Shown one piece after another: positions 1 to 8,577 of a DNA stretch of 64,000 nt (the first letter of the stretch is position 1; each line of letters begins with the position of its first letter). Made by a program: the position numbers and the translations under genes. Origin of the DNA: Halanaerobium saccharolyticum subsp. saccharolyticum DSM 6643 (GTDB lineage: Bacteria > Bacillota > Halanaerobiia > Halanaerobiales > Halanaerobiaceae); NCBI RefSeq assembly GCF_000350165.1, contig NZ_CAUI01000021.1:248001-312000 (forward strand), written 5' to 3'. The notes beneath the pieces are model-generated. The model did not search any database and was not told the DNA's origin. It saw only the letters and a list, made by a program, of their open reading frames with translations.

Positions 1-239
1 TAGAATGGGATGAGTCACTAAACGAAGATCATACATTTATGACTGCTGAGGAACTTCAGGATCTTTATACTGCCAGAGGAATTATTGATGATAAAGAGAT
101 CATTACTTACTGTCAGTCAGCTGTAAGATCATCACATGCATTATTTACTTTAACTCAGTTACTTGGTTATGATGATGTTGAAAACTATGATGGTTCTTGG
201 GTTGAATGGAGTAATGATGAGTCTTTACCAGTAAAATAA
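1..239 (+). CDS. Rhodanese (thiosulfate sulfurtransferase), C-terminal end only
   Basis: This is the 3' end of a gene that begins before the window; the frame is already open at base 3, so the internal ATG at 39 is not the true start. The translated part closely matches the C-terminus of the two-domain rhodanese at 40007-40930. Both end with the segment NYDGSWVEWSN, and both carry an active-site loop beginning YCQ: YCQSAVRS here, YCQGAIRS there. In this family the Cys, encoded at bases 111-113, carries the persulfide sulfur. The gene is followed at once by a strong terminator. Location and N-terminal domain cannot be judged; by analogy with the paralogue it may be periplasmic. Confidence 0.8.
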   Translation, partial: EWDESLNEDHTFMTAEELQDLYTARGIIDDKEIITYCQSAVRSSHALFTLTQLLGYDDVENYDGSWVEWSNDESLPVK

Positions 240-270
240 CTAGATTTTAAAATTAAATTATTTTGATTAA

Positions 271-297
271 AGAGAGGGGGATTCCCTCTCTTTTTTT
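271..297 (+). terminator. Rho-independent terminator after the rhodanese end
   Basis: A perfect 8-bp stem (AGAGAGGG with CCCTCTCT) has a 5-base loop and is followed by a run of seven T. It lies about 30 bases after the stop codon. Confidence 0.9.
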
Positions 298-389
298 ATT
301 GCTTTAAAAAAAAGATTATTTTATGATTTAGCAAAATTATGCTATAATAGAAACAAGTTTTATTTATTTGAAAGGCGGAAAATTTAATT

Positions 390-1082
390 ATGGAATTTCA
401 ACTTTCAGTTATTATTCCCACATTAAATGAGGAAAAGAATATTGCTGATATAATTGATTTTATAAATCAAGAGAAAATAAAAGTAGAAATTATTATTTCA
501 GATGCTGATAGCACTGATAAAACTAAACAAATTGCGGCTGCAAAAGGAGCAAAAATAGTTAATTCTAAAAATGCAAGTCGTGGTAAACAGCTTAATAAAG
601 GTGCTAAGATTGCAAATGCGCCAATTTTATTGTTTTTACATGCGGATTCTACTTTAGATAAAGGCTCGTTATCTCTATTAGTTAATAAAATGCAAAATCA
701 AATAGATAAAATAGGAGGCTGTTTCACTTTGGAAATTAAGTCCGAGCATCCTCTTTTAAAATTTATAAGTGGGTCTTCTAATCTGCGATCAAAATACTTT
801 AAATTGATTTTTGGTGATCAGGGAATTTTTATAAGAAAAGGAATTTTTAATGAGTTGGGTGGCTTTCCTGATATAGAATTAATGGAAGATTGGGAATTCT
901 CTAAAAAGATGAGCGAGTTTGGAAAAATGCTTTTTTTAGATAAAAAAATTTACACATCAGCTAGACGCTGGGAAAAATTTGGAGTTTTAAAAACAATTCT
1001 TTTAATGCATAAAATAAAAATTTTATACCTATTAGGTTATAGTCCAGAAAAACTCAAAAAAATGTATCATGACGCCCGTTAA
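390..1082 (+). CDS. Family 2 glycosyltransferase, TIGR04283-like
   Basis: A 230-residue GT-A fold protein. The N-terminus has the family 2 start (VIIPTLNEEKNI), then a DADST nucleotide-sugar segment near residue 40, HADST near residue 83 as the DxD-like metal site, and an ED pair in MEDWEF near residue 166. There are no clear membrane helices. The size and the neighbour at 1114 match the paired 'rSAM/selenodomain-associated transferase 2' family, TIGR04283. No radical-SAM gene is present here, so the substrate is unknown. ATG at 390 follows the weak ribosome site AAAGGCGG. A TATAAT at 343-348 is a possible -10 element. Confidence 0.8.
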   Translation: MEFQLSVIIPTLNEEKNIADIIDFINQEKIKVEIIISDADSTDKTKQIAAAKGAKIVNSKNASRGKQLNKGAKIANAPILLFLHADSTLDKGSLSLLVNKMQNQIDKIGGCFTLEIKSEHPLLKFISGSSNLRSKYFKLIFGDQGIFIRKGIFNELGGFPDIELMEDWEFSKKMSEFGKMLFLDKKIYTSARRWEKFGVLKTILLMHKIKILYLLGYSPEKLKKMYHDAR

Positions 1083-1113
1083 TTAAGTTAATATATGACA
1101 GGAGGAGATTACT

Positions 1114-1797
1114 TTGCAGGCTGCAGTAATAATTATGAGTAGGGCACCAATAGCAGGGAAAACCAAAACAAGGCTTGAAAGTCATTTAAAAAAAGATGAA
1201 TGTGCTGAGCTGCATCAGGCTTTTTTAAAAGACATAAATTTTAAACTTTTAAAACTCAAAAAGATTAATTCTCAGATTGATTTATATCTTAGTTTTACTC
1301 CTAGAGAGCAAGAAACAATATTTTCTGAAATTATAGATGAGCACTTTACTCGTATTCCACAACGAGGACAAGATTTAGGAGAAAAAATGTTTAATGCTCT
1401 TAATGATGCTTACCTGTTAAGTGATTTACCTGTAATTATAACTGGTTCTGATATTCCATTATTAGATATTGATATTTTTACTGAAGCAATTGCCGGTTTA
1501 AAAGAGCGTGATTTAGTAATTGGTCCAGCAGATGATGGAGGATATTATTTAATAGGAATGAAAAAACCTAAAAAATTTATTTTTGATTTTGAAAACTGGG
1601 GAAATAGTGCTGTTTTAGATAGAACAATCAAAGAAGCCAGCAAACATAATCTTAAAATTCACTTTTTACCAGAAGCTTCTGATGTAGATACTTTTCAAGA
1701 ATTATTAAAGTTAAGGTCTAAATTAATAAATGGAGAAATTAATTCAAGTTATCCTAAAAACACGGAAGCTGTAATTAAAAAAATATTTGCATATTAA
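1114..1797 (+). CDS. TIGR04282-like nucleotidyl/glycosyl transferase (DUF2064)
   Basis: A 227-residue protein of the DUF2064 / TIGR04282 family ('rSAM/selenodomain-associated transferase 1', annotated in some genomes as an arsenosugar glycosyltransferase). The N-terminal nucleotide-binding segment SRAPIAGKTKTRL resembles MobA/CofC-type enzymes. TGSDIPLLD near residue 112 holds the metal-binding Asp, and GPADDGGYYLIGM near residue 140 is the second family signature. Translation starts at TTG 1114 behind a strong GGAGGAG at 1101. It lies 31 bases after the GT2 gene and 18 bases before the APH-fold gene, so the three probably form one operon. The substrate cannot be read from sequence. Confidence 0.8.
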   Translation: MQAAVIIMSRAPIAGKTKTRLESHLKKDECAELHQAFLKDINFKLLKLKKINSQIDLYLSFTPREQETIFSEIIDEHFTRIPQRGQDLGEKMFNALNDAYLLSDLPVIITGSDIPLLDIDIFTEAIAGLKERDLVIGPADDGGYYLIGMKKPKKFIFDFENWGNSAVLDRTIKEASKHNLKIHFLPEASDVDTFQELLKLRSKLINGEINSSYPKNTEAVIKKIFAY

Positions 1798-1815
1798 TAA
1801 TACAGGAGGAAAGTT

Positions 1816-2829
1816 ATGTCTTTTAAAGATGATTTATCAAAAAAATTAAAAGCATATATCAGCGAACGAGATTTTATGCAGGCAACAGGTATCAGTAGAA
1901 GAGCCAAATTAGAGTTTTTGGCTCAAGGAGAATATAATATAAATTATTTGATTAATGATGGGGAAGAAAAATATGTATTGCGAGTAAATTTAGGCAGTCA
2001 GATGCATCTTGATGACCAGATTGGTTATGAGTTTTCTGCACTGCAGACATTGGCTCCATCTGGAGTAACTCCAAGACCATTTTATCTTGATAATTCAAAA
2101 GAAAAAATTAATTATGGATTATTAGTGATGGAATATTTACCGGGACGACATCTCGAATATCGAAAAGATTTAAAAGATGCAGCTAAAGTCTTTGCTAAAA
2201 TACATAAATTAGATAGTTCTAAGGCCGAAAGATTAATTAAAGAAGAAAAACCTTTGACTGCAATCTGGAATGAATGTGAAACACTTCTCAATAAATATTT
2301 AAATTCAGAAATAGCTGTACCTGAGATAAAAAAGTTTTTAATTAAAATGAAATCTGATCTGGAGCAGAAAAAAGAAAAAGAAGCAGAATTGATGGATCTT
2401 TTTCCAACAGCTATAGTAAACACTGAGGTAAATTCAAATAATTTTATTATCAATGACAAGTATAATCTTGCTTATTTAGTAGATTGGGAAAAACCTTTAA
2501 TAACTACTCCACTACAGGACTTGAGTCATTTTATGGTGCCAACGACAACCCTTTGGAAAACAAATTTCATTTTCAATCAAGGAGAAGAGGAAGAATTTTT
2601 GCATCATTATTTAAAAGAAAGAGGAATGGACTCCAAGTATCATGAAGTAAAGTCTGCTTTAAAAATTTTCAATCAATTCTCGGCAATGCGCGGTATTTCT
2701 TGGTCAGCAATGGCCTGGGTAGAATATCAGAGTAATGATCGTGAAATAAAAAATCAGGATACTTTTGAAACAATGGATAGTTATTTAAAGATCGATTTTT
2801 TGGAAATGCTTTTTCCAGACCTAAATTAA
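1816..2829 (+). CDS. APH/choline-kinase-fold protein with altered catalytic loop
   Basis: A 337-residue protein of the aminoglycoside phosphotransferase / choline kinase superfamily. The N-lobe has a nucleotide-binding beta-hairpin region (YNINYLIND, YVLRVN), and the hinge is LVMEYLPGR near residue 110. The usual catalytic loop HGDxxxxN is replaced by NTEVNSNN near residue 203, so Glu stands where the catalytic Asp is expected and His is absent. The metal-binding Asp is kept (LVDWEKP, the DFG equivalent). It may therefore be a weak kinase, use another chemistry, or only bind substrate. It is the third gene of the operon that starts with the two transferases, suggesting work on the same small molecule or lipid. 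ATG follows AGGAGG. Confidence 0.75.
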   Translation: MSFKDDLSKKLKAYISERDFMQATGISRRAKLEFLAQGEYNINYLINDGEEKYVLRVNLGSQMHLDDQIGYEFSALQTLAPSGVTPRPFYLDNSKEKINYGLLVMEYLPGRHLEYRKDLKDAAKVFAKIHKLDSSKAERLIKEEKPLTAIWNECETLLNKYLNSEIAVPEIKKFLIKMKSDLEQKKEKEAELMDLFPTAIVNTEVNSNNFIINDKYNLAYLVDWEKPLITTPLQDLSHFMVPTTTLWKTNFIFNQGEEEEFLHHYLKERGMDSKYHEVKSALKIFNQFSAMRGISWSAMAWVEYQSNDREIKNQDTFETMDSYLKIDFLEMLFPDLN

Positions 2830-2866
2830 CTAAGGGAGTTTATAGTTATATTTAGTGATTAAAGTT

Positions 2867-2888
2867 ACCCGCTGATGCGGGTTTTTTT
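2867..2888 (+). terminator. Terminator after the transferase/APH operon
   Basis: ACCCGC pairs with GCGGGT across a TGAT loop, followed by seven T. The tail runs straight into the ribosome site (GAGGAGG) of the next gene, so that gene needs another promoter or partial read-through. Confidence 0.85.
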
Positions 2889-2900
2889 GAGGAGGTTTTT

Positions 2901-3659
2901 ATGCTAAGTGTAGAAAAAGTAATAGCTTCTTTTATTATGCCGCCTGGACTTTTTGTTATCTTGATACTGGTGTTATCTATTTATTTATTAAAAAAATCAA
3001 AATCAGCTTTGATTAAGATTACAGCAATAGTTTCTCTGCTGCTTATTTTCTTTCTTTCTACTGCATTTGGTGTAAAAGTTTTGCTTCATCCACTAGAAAA
3101 TTATGCTGAGGAAATTTCAGTTAATGCTTTGGAAAAACATCCAATTGTTGTACTTGGTGGTGGTTTAAATTATTATTCAAAAAATGAAGCTAAGCCCTCC
3201 CTGCATAGTATGCAGAGATTAATTAAAGGTTATCAATTGCATCGGAAATTGAAAACTAATTTGATTTATTCGGGTGGAATTGCAATTGGTCAAGAAAAAA
3301 TTTCAGAGGCTGATGCAGCTGAAGAATTTTTATCGTCTCTAGGTATGGATAAAAAATTTTATATCAGTGAGAGTCAGGCTCAGACAACATTTGAAAATGC
3401 TGCTTATTTAAAAAAATGGATTGAAGAAAATGAAATAGAAAAAGTTTATTTAGTTACTTCTGCTTATCATATTTTGCGTTCTGCTGCAGTTTTTAAGGCT
3501 CAAAACATTGATTTTTTAGCAGTACATTCTGGATTTATTTATGATCATCAGTTCAGCTGGCTTGACTATCTACCAAATCGTGGTGCTTTAAAAGCTAATC
3601 TTTCTGCTTTACATGAATGGATAGGTTTAGCTTGGTACTATATTAGAGGGAGAATCTAA
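2901..3659 (+). CDS. YdcF/SanA-like membrane protein (DUF218)
   Basis: A 252-residue protein with two N-terminal membrane helices (about residues 12-29 and 37-58), then an outward-facing DUF218 domain. Family marks are the strand IVVLGGGLNYYS near residue 83, LIYSGG near 122, ESQAQTTFENA near 157 and LVTSAYHILRS near 188. This family includes ElyC, SanA and YdcF, linked to cell-envelope integrity; the exact reaction is not known. The 252-residue length is typical for the two-helix form. ATG has the strong site GAGGAGG. It stands alone between a terminator and the structured leader at 3733. Confidence 0.8.
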   Translation: MLSVEKVIASFIMPPGLFVILILVLSIYLLKKSKSALIKITAIVSLLLIFFLSTAFGVKVLLHPLENYAEEISVNALEKHPIVVLGGGLNYYSKNEAKPSLHSMQRLIKGYQLHRKLKTNLIYSGGIAIGQEKISEADAAEEFLSSLGMDKKFYISESQAQTTFENAAYLKKWIEENEIEKVYLVTSAYHILRSAAVFKAQNIDFLAVHSGFIYDHQFSWLDYLPNRGALKANLSALHEWIGLAWYYIRGRI

Positions 3660-3732
3660 ATTATTTTTTAAAATATATAAAATTTAATGTTATTTTAAAC
3701 TATTTCTGATAAACTATAAACGTATCTTAGAG

Positions 3733-3862
3733 AGAGTATTGAAAAATATTGGGTAGTGATAGAGTGAAAGTCTGCTCGCAAACCTCTTGGGCTTGCTCCA
3801 AGGAGGGTCAATAGTCAAATATCTTTTTAAGTAGATTCAGGGTAAAAATCACTTTTAAGGAG
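3733..3862 (+). promoter_or_regulatory. Structured leader A before the PHP gene (candidate translational riboswitch)
   Basis: The 214-base gap holds a hairpin GTATT-GAAA-AATAT (3736-3749), a possible outer pair AGTGAT (3755-3760) with ATCACT (3848-3853), and an inner hairpin CCTCTTGG/CCAAGGAGG (3783-3806). The segment from 3761 has the core GAAAGTCTGCTCGCAA, and TTCAGGGTAA lies near 3836. Both are repeated with small changes in the leader at 8578. The outer pair ends only three bases before the ribosome site AAGGAG, which fits control of translation. I do not recognise the class: it lacks the cores of the TPP, FMN, SAM, glycine, lysine, purine, cobalamin and ykkC RNAs. Confidence 0.5.
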
Positions 3863-3873
3863 CTTGATATTTT

Positions 3874-4740
3874 ATGACTAAGAAGATATCTAATAAAAGA
3901 AAAAAAATTGATCTACATATGCACACAACTGCTTCAGATGGTGCTTCAACTCCAAAAGAACTTATAGAAAAATGTGTAGACTTAGGTCTAGAGACAATTG
4001 CTGTTACTGATCATGATAACGTAACTAATGTTGAAAAAGTAAAGAAGCTTGGGGAAGAAAATGGTTTAAAAGTTATTTCTGGGATAGAAATATCTACTTA
4101 TAGAGGTGAAGCAGAATATCATATTTTAGGTTATTTTGTTGATATAGAAAATGCTGCTCTGCTGGGATTGACAGAGGCAATTTTAGACTCTAGAGTAGAA
4201 AGAACTCATAAAATGATAGAAAAACTAACTGAAATGGGATATCCACTAGATTTTGCAGATGTAAAAAAATATGCAACTGGGGTTAGTTTAGGACGCCCTC
4301 ATATTGCTAGAGCAATGATTGAAAAAGGATATATTGAAGAGATCGGGGATGCATTTACTGAGGAATTTATTGCTGGTGGAGGTAAAGCTTATGTTGAAAA
4401 AAAGAATGTACTTCCTGCAGAAGCAATAGAAGTAATTTTAAAAGCTGGTGGTATACCTGTGATTGCTCACCCTTATATAATTAACCATGGTAAGTCTCTT
4501 GGTAAAAAAGAAATCTCACGTTTAAAAGATGTGGGGCTTAAAGGTGTTGAAGTATACCAGACAAAGCATAATAAAAAAATAACAAAAAAATATAAAAAAA
4601 TTGCAGAAGAACTGGAGCTTTTAATTACTGGAGGTTCTGATTATCATGGTGAAAATTCGCCTGGAATTTTACCTGGTGATACTGGTATGAATCAAGAAGA
4701 ATTTGATCAACTGGAAAGTTATGCCCATTCTATGCTATAA
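3874..4740 (+). CDS. PHP-domain phosphoesterase (TrpH/nucleoside bisphosphate phosphatase type)
   Basis: A 288-residue PHP metal-dependent phosphoesterase. All expected metal-ligand motifs are visible: HMHTTASDG near residue 17, VTDHDN near 44, a Glu in SGIEIS, AHPY near 198, and GSDYHG near 254. The length and spacing match the YciV/TrpH group, which hydrolyses 3',5'-nucleoside bisphosphates and short RNA 5' ends. The assignment rests on the family; histidinol phosphatase is less likely without his genes nearby. ATG at 3874 follows AAGGAG at 3857. The gene is preceded by structured leader A and ended by its own terminator, so it is probably transcribed alone. Confidence 0.8.
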   Translation: MTKKISNKRKKIDLHMHTTASDGASTPKELIEKCVDLGLETIAVTDHDNVTNVEKVKKLGEENGLKVISGIEISTYRGEAEYHILGYFVDIENAALLGLTEAILDSRVERTHKMIEKLTEMGYPLDFADVKKYATGVSLGRPHIARAMIEKGYIEEIGDAFTEEFIAGGGKAYVEKKNVLPAEAIEVILKAGGIPVIAHPYIINHGKSLGKKEISRLKDVGLKGVEVYQTKHNKKITKKYKKIAEELELLITGGSDYHGENSPGILPGDTGMNQEEFDQLESYAHSML

Positions 4741-4779
4741 TAAATAACAGTCAGATAGTAGGCTGAGACTTTAAATTAT

Positions 4780-4804
4780 AAGCCGGATTAATTCCGGCTT
4801 TTTT
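4780..4804 (+). terminator. Terminator after the PHP gene
   Basis: AAGCCGGA pairs with TCCGGCTT around a 5-base loop (TTAAT) and is followed by T residues. Confidence 0.9.
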
Positions 4805-4888
4805 AGATTATACTTTAGTTTATAAGTAAAATAAATATTAATATTTTAAAATAATTTAAATCACAAAAAGGAGTAGTGAGCAAAGAGA

Positions 4889-5896
4889 ATGCATAAAGTA
4901 ACAATGATTGCTGGAGATGGAATTGGACCAGAAATTTCGGAAGCTGTAGCAGAGATTATAGAAGCTGCAGGTGTAGAAATTAGATGGGATAAGGTAGAGG
5001 CGGGAGCTGGAGTAATGGACAAATATGGTACTCCCCTTCCAGAAAAAGTTTTTGACTCAATTAGAGAAAACAAGGTAGCTTTAAAAGGACCGATTACAAC
5101 ACCAGTAGGTAGTGGTTTTAGAAGTGTTAATGTTGCAATTCGTAAAGAATTAGATCTTTACGCTAATGTTAGACCATTAAAGGTACATGCCAAAGAATTT
5201 GCCAAAGATGAAAACTTGGATATGGTAGTTTTTAGAGAAAATACTGAGGGGCTTTATGTAGGAATTGAACATTATGTTGGTGATCAAGCAGCTGAAAGCA
5301 TCAAAATCATCACAAGAAAGGCATCACGCAAGATAACCGAAAGAGCTTTTGAATATGCGGTTCGCGAAGGAAGAGAGAAAGTTACAGCTGTACATAAAGC
5401 AAATATTTTAAAATACAGTGATGGGCTCTTTTTAGAAGAGGCACGTAAGGTTGCTGAAAAATATAAAAAGACAAATCCGGAAATAGAATTTGATGATAAA
5501 ATTGTTGATAATATGTGTATGCAGATGGTGCAATATCCAGAAGAGTACGATGTTTTAGTTACAACTAATTTATATGGAGACATTATTTCTGATTTAGGTG
5601 CTGGTTTAATTGGCGGGCTGGGGCTTGCTCCTGGAATGAATTTAGGCGATGATATTGCAGTTTTTGAAGCAGTTCATGGTAGTGCTCCAGACATTGCAGG
5701 TCAAAATAAAGCAAATCCGGTTGCTCTGTTATTTTCTGCAATTTTAATGCTTAGACATTTAGGAGAAACTGAAGCAGCTGATAGAATAGAAAAGGCAGTT
5801 TCTTTAGTTTTAAATAAAGGAAAAGTTTTAACTGGAGATTTGGGAGGCACTTCTACAACTGATGAAATTACAGAAGCTATTATTTCTGCACTATAA
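4889..5896 (+). CDS. icd: NAD-dependent isocitrate dehydrogenase
   Basis: A 335-residue member of the beta-decarboxylating dehydrogenase family, the short bacterial/archaeal form related to IDH, homoisocitrate and isopropylmalate dehydrogenases. [18 protein letters not shown] near residue 77 carries the Ser-x-Asn-x-x-Arg pattern typical of isocitrate binding. GSAPDIAG has the Asp typical of NAD rather than NADP use, and DILSDLGAG-like metal ligands occur in [11 protein letters not shown]. The aconitase gene follows 47 bases later, which favours isocitrate as substrate over isopropylmalate. The reaction is isocitrate + NAD+ to 2-oxoglutarate + CO2. ATG at 4889 is preceded by the weaker site GTGAGCAAAGAG. 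Confidence 0.82.
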   Translation: MHKVTMIAGDGIGPEISEAVAEIIEAAGVEIRWDKVEAGAGVMDKYGTPLPEKVFDSIRENKVALKGPITTPVGSGFRSVNVAIRKELDLYANVRPLKVHAKEFAKDENLDMVVFRENTEGLYVGIEHYVGDQAAESIKIITRKASRKITERAFEYAVREGREKVTAVHKANILKYSDGLFLEEARKVAEKYKKTNPEIEFDDKIVDNMCMQMVQYPEEYDVLVTTNLYGDIISDLGAGLIGGLGLAPGMNLGDDIAVFEAVHGSAPDIAGQNKANPVALLFSAILMLRHLGETEAADRIEKAVSLVLNKGKVLTGDLGGTSTTDEITEAIISAL

Positions 5897-5943
5897 TTAA
5901 TATAAGCTTAAACTATTTAAGATAAGAGAGGAGAGATTAGTTA

Positions 5944-8505
5944 ATGGAAGCTAAAATGGAAAAATTATTAGATTGTTTAAATAACTATAAGAAAAAAGCA
6001 TTAGCAAGAAAAAATGCTTATGGACTTGCCCCAAGACCACTTGAGGCAGAAGAAGTTGAATCTCTTTTTGCAGGTTTAAAAATTGAAGGTTTGGAAAATG
6101 AATATTTTGAACTATTTGAAGAAGAAAGATTAGATCAATTAATTTTAAGATTAATTGCAAAGGAAGTAAAAAGAGGAACATTTCCGGCTTCTCATGCTAA
6201 AGCTGAGGGACTTACAGAGTTAATTAAAGAAGCTAAAATAAGAGAGGTAGAAAATCCTTATTTAAGTTCAAGCCAGGCGCTGGATTTACTAGCTAAAATG
6301 AAGGGCGGAGCAGCTACCTCACGTTTAATTGATTTATTTGCTAAAGAAATTTTTAGAGACCAAATAACTGAAATTTTAAAAGATACTGTACTGGTAACTA
6401 AGGCTGATTTTGAGCAGCTTAAAAAACTGGCTGCAGAAAATACTCATTTCAAAAAGAAAATTGATGAGCTGATGCTGAGCTGGGCTTATCGAGATTTTGC
6501 GGCAGACTGGGAGCTTCAGGATCAATATCAGGGTTTGTCTTTAAGAGTTGGCGATAATATTACAACAGGACACTTAAGCCCATCTAAAAATGCTAACAGT
6601 AGAACAGACCAACCTCGTCATGCTCAATTTGTAATGGATGGTCGGGATGATGAGGATGATCTCTGGGGACGACTTAATAAATTAAAGGCTCAAACCGATA
6701 AAGATAAGAGTGTATTTTTTACAGCTGGCAAGGCTCTGGGAGAAGGTTCATCTCGTAAGTCAGCTACTTATACAATGCAGCAGCTTTTAGGAAAATCTGT
6801 AGATGCTGAGCCAGAAAAGAAAAAAGGTGGAGTTGTAATAGCAAAAAGTTTTGCGCCTATTTTTAAAGAATCACTGGTTGCCTCAGGGATATTAGCTCTA
6901 GAAGCTGATACTGCTGAGATTAAAGAAGGAGATAATATTGAAATTGATCTAAAAGCTGAAAAATTGGTTGTTAATAATGAATTGCAACTTGAAATAGAAC
7001 TACCTATTGCTTATAAAATGAAAAAAATTGCAGCAGGCGGAATGACCTATTTTGATGCCGGTAATGAGCTTCAAAAAATGGCTTTAGATTACTGTGAAGA
7101 AAATGGAATTGAGACTGCTGATATTAAAACACCAGCTGAGCAGAACGTGGTCCAAGAAGATTCTAAACCAGCTCAAACATTAGCTCAAAAAATAGTAGCC
7201 TATAATCGTCTCGATGGAAAAGATACAATTTTACCAGGTGAAACAGCTCAGGTTAAAATGAGAGGAGCTTTTTCTCAGGATACAACAGGTCCAATGACTA
7301 TGGATGAATATCAATCAATGGCTGGAGAAGATTTTGGAGCAGAATTTGTAGTACAATCTTTATGTCATACAGGTGAATGCCCTTCCAGTAAAGAAAGAGA
7401 TACTCATAAGTTTTTAAATGAATTTGTTACCGAGCGTGGTGGAGTTTGTTTGCAGACTGGAGAAGGTATTATCCATACTATTGGTAATCGATTTGTACTG
7501 CCGACCGATGTAATTGTTGGTGGAGATTCACATACTAGAACTCCACGAGGAGTTTCTTTTCCAGCGGCTTCAGATATTGTAGCAGGAGTTATGAAATATG
7601 GTAAACAAGATCTGACTATGGACGAATCAGTTAAAGTTAAATTTACAGGTCGCCCACCAGCAGGAATTACTGCGCGAGATCTGGTTTCTGCTTTAGTAGT
7701 TTATGCAGATAAAACTGTGGGTAAGGATATTTATAATGGTAGAATTATTGAAATGGAGGGCTTAGATTTTCTAAGTTCAGATGAGCGCTACATTATGACA
7801 AATGCTGTTGCAGAGAGAAGTGCTTCAGCAGGTGTAGTTCCATCTGATGAGATTACTATTGAGGCTATTAAAGAAAATCTAGAGTATTTAAAATCAAGGC
7901 CTGATGCTAATTCATCTCCATCTGTTAAAAACACAATTAAAGCAATTGAGAATTATCTTAAAGAGCCAGTGCTTTTTGAGGCAGATGAAGATGCTGAATA
8001 TGCAGCAGAAATCGAAATTCCTTTAGCAGAAATTGTAGAACCTTTAGTTGCTAAACCGCATCATCCTGATAATGTAGCTGCCTTAAGTGAGGTTGAAGGT
8101 GAAAAAATTGATGAAGTTTATATCGGCAGCTGTGTTGGTGGAGATTTAAAAAGTATTCAGGAGGCAGCAGCAGTAATTGCTGGGCACAAGATACCTCAAA
8201 ATGTTAATGTTGTTGTTGGACCAGCTTCTCGTGATATTTATGAAGAGTTGATTGTTGATGGTACAATGGAAAGATTAACCAGAGCCGGGGTAACTGTAAT
8301 TATGCCTGGTTGTGGATTATGTATGGGTAATAAAAGAAGAATTGGGTCTGGTGCTACAGCATTTACCACTACAACTCGAAACTATCAGTCTCGGATTGGA
8401 CCTTCTGATTCTAGAACTTATCTTGGTAGTGCCCAAGTAGCAGGTTGTACAGCTGTTTTAGGACACATCCCTTCTAAAGAAGAATATTTTAATCTTTATA
8501 AATAG
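5944..8505 (+). CDS. acnB: Aconitate hydratase B
   Basis: An 853-residue aconitase of the B type (E. coli AcnB is 865). Domains in order are an N-terminal helical repeat domain (about 1-160), the swivelling domain with GEGSSRKSAT near residue 263, and the catalytic core. The [4Fe-4S] cysteines are C730 (GSCVGG) and C790/C793 (PGCGLCMGN). It interconverts citrate and isocitrate in the cytoplasm and feeds the isocitrate dehydrogenase just upstream. The two genes form a likely operon supplying 2-oxoglutarate. No citrate synthase is visible in the window. In other bacteria AcnB can also bind mRNA when its cluster is lost; nothing here tests that. ATG follows GAGGAGAG. Confidence 0.93.
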   Translation: MEAKMEKLLDCLNNYKKKALARKNAYGLAPRPLEAEEVESLFAGLKIEGLENEYFELFEEERLDQLILRLIAKEVKRGTFPASHAKAEGLTELIKEAKIREVENPYLSSSQALDLLAKMKGGAATSRLIDLFAKEIFRDQITEILKDTVLVTKADFEQLKKLAAENTHFKKKIDELMLSWAYRDFAADWELQDQYQGLSLRVGDNITTGHLSPSKNANSRTDQPRHAQFVMDGRDDEDDLWGRLNKLKAQTDKDKSVFFTAGKALGEGSSRKSATYTMQQLLGKSVDAEPEKKKGGVVIAKSFAPIFKESLVASGILALEADTAEIKEGDNIEIDLKAEKLVVNNELQLEIELPIAYKMKKIAAGGMTYFDAGNELQKMALDYCEENGIETADIKTPAEQNVVQEDSKPAQTLAQKIVAYNRLDGKDTILPGETAQVKMRGAFSQDTTGPMTMDEYQSMAGEDFGAEFVVQSLCHTGECPSSKERDTHKFLNEFVTERGGVCLQTGEGIIHTIGNRFVLPTDVIVGGDSHTRTPRGVSFPAASDIVAGVMKYGKQDLTMDESVKVKFTGRPPAGITARDLVSALVVYADKTVGKDIYNGRIIEMEGLDFLSSDERYIMTNAVAERSASAGVVPSDEITIEAIKENLEYLKSRPDANSSPSVKNTIKAIENYLKEPVLFEADEDAEYAAEIEIPLAEIVEPLVAKPHHPDNVAALSEVEGEKIDEVYIGSCVGGDLKSIQEAAAVIAGHKIPQNVNVVVGPASRDIYEELIVDGTMERLTRAGVTVIMPGCGLCMGNKRRIGSGATAFTTTTRNYQSRIGPSDSRTYLGSAQVAGCTAVLGHIPSKEEYFNLYK

Positions 8506-8577
8506 TGTCCACTTTTTTGCAGCTTCTGGATGCACAGTCAATTATTTATAATTAAAAATTAAATAACCTGAAGAAAA

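Noticed and set aside
3733-3862. Leader A as a glycine, ZTP or c-di-GMP riboswitch
   Set aside because: GCAAACC and CAGGGTAAAA recall glycine and GEMM RNAs, and CTTGGGC recalls ZTP RNAs, but the other required cores of these classes are absent.
5284-5583. Opposite-strand ORF inside the isocitrate dehydrogenase gene, and similar ones elsewhere
   Set aside because: They lie wholly within well-supported genes, have no ribosome sites and no family motifs; they are reading-frame shadows.
4889-5896. 3-isopropylmalate dehydrogenase (leuB)
   Set aside because: No leuA/C/D genes nearby, aconitase B follows directly, and the Ser-x-Asn-x-x-Arg pattern fits isocitrate dehydrogenase.
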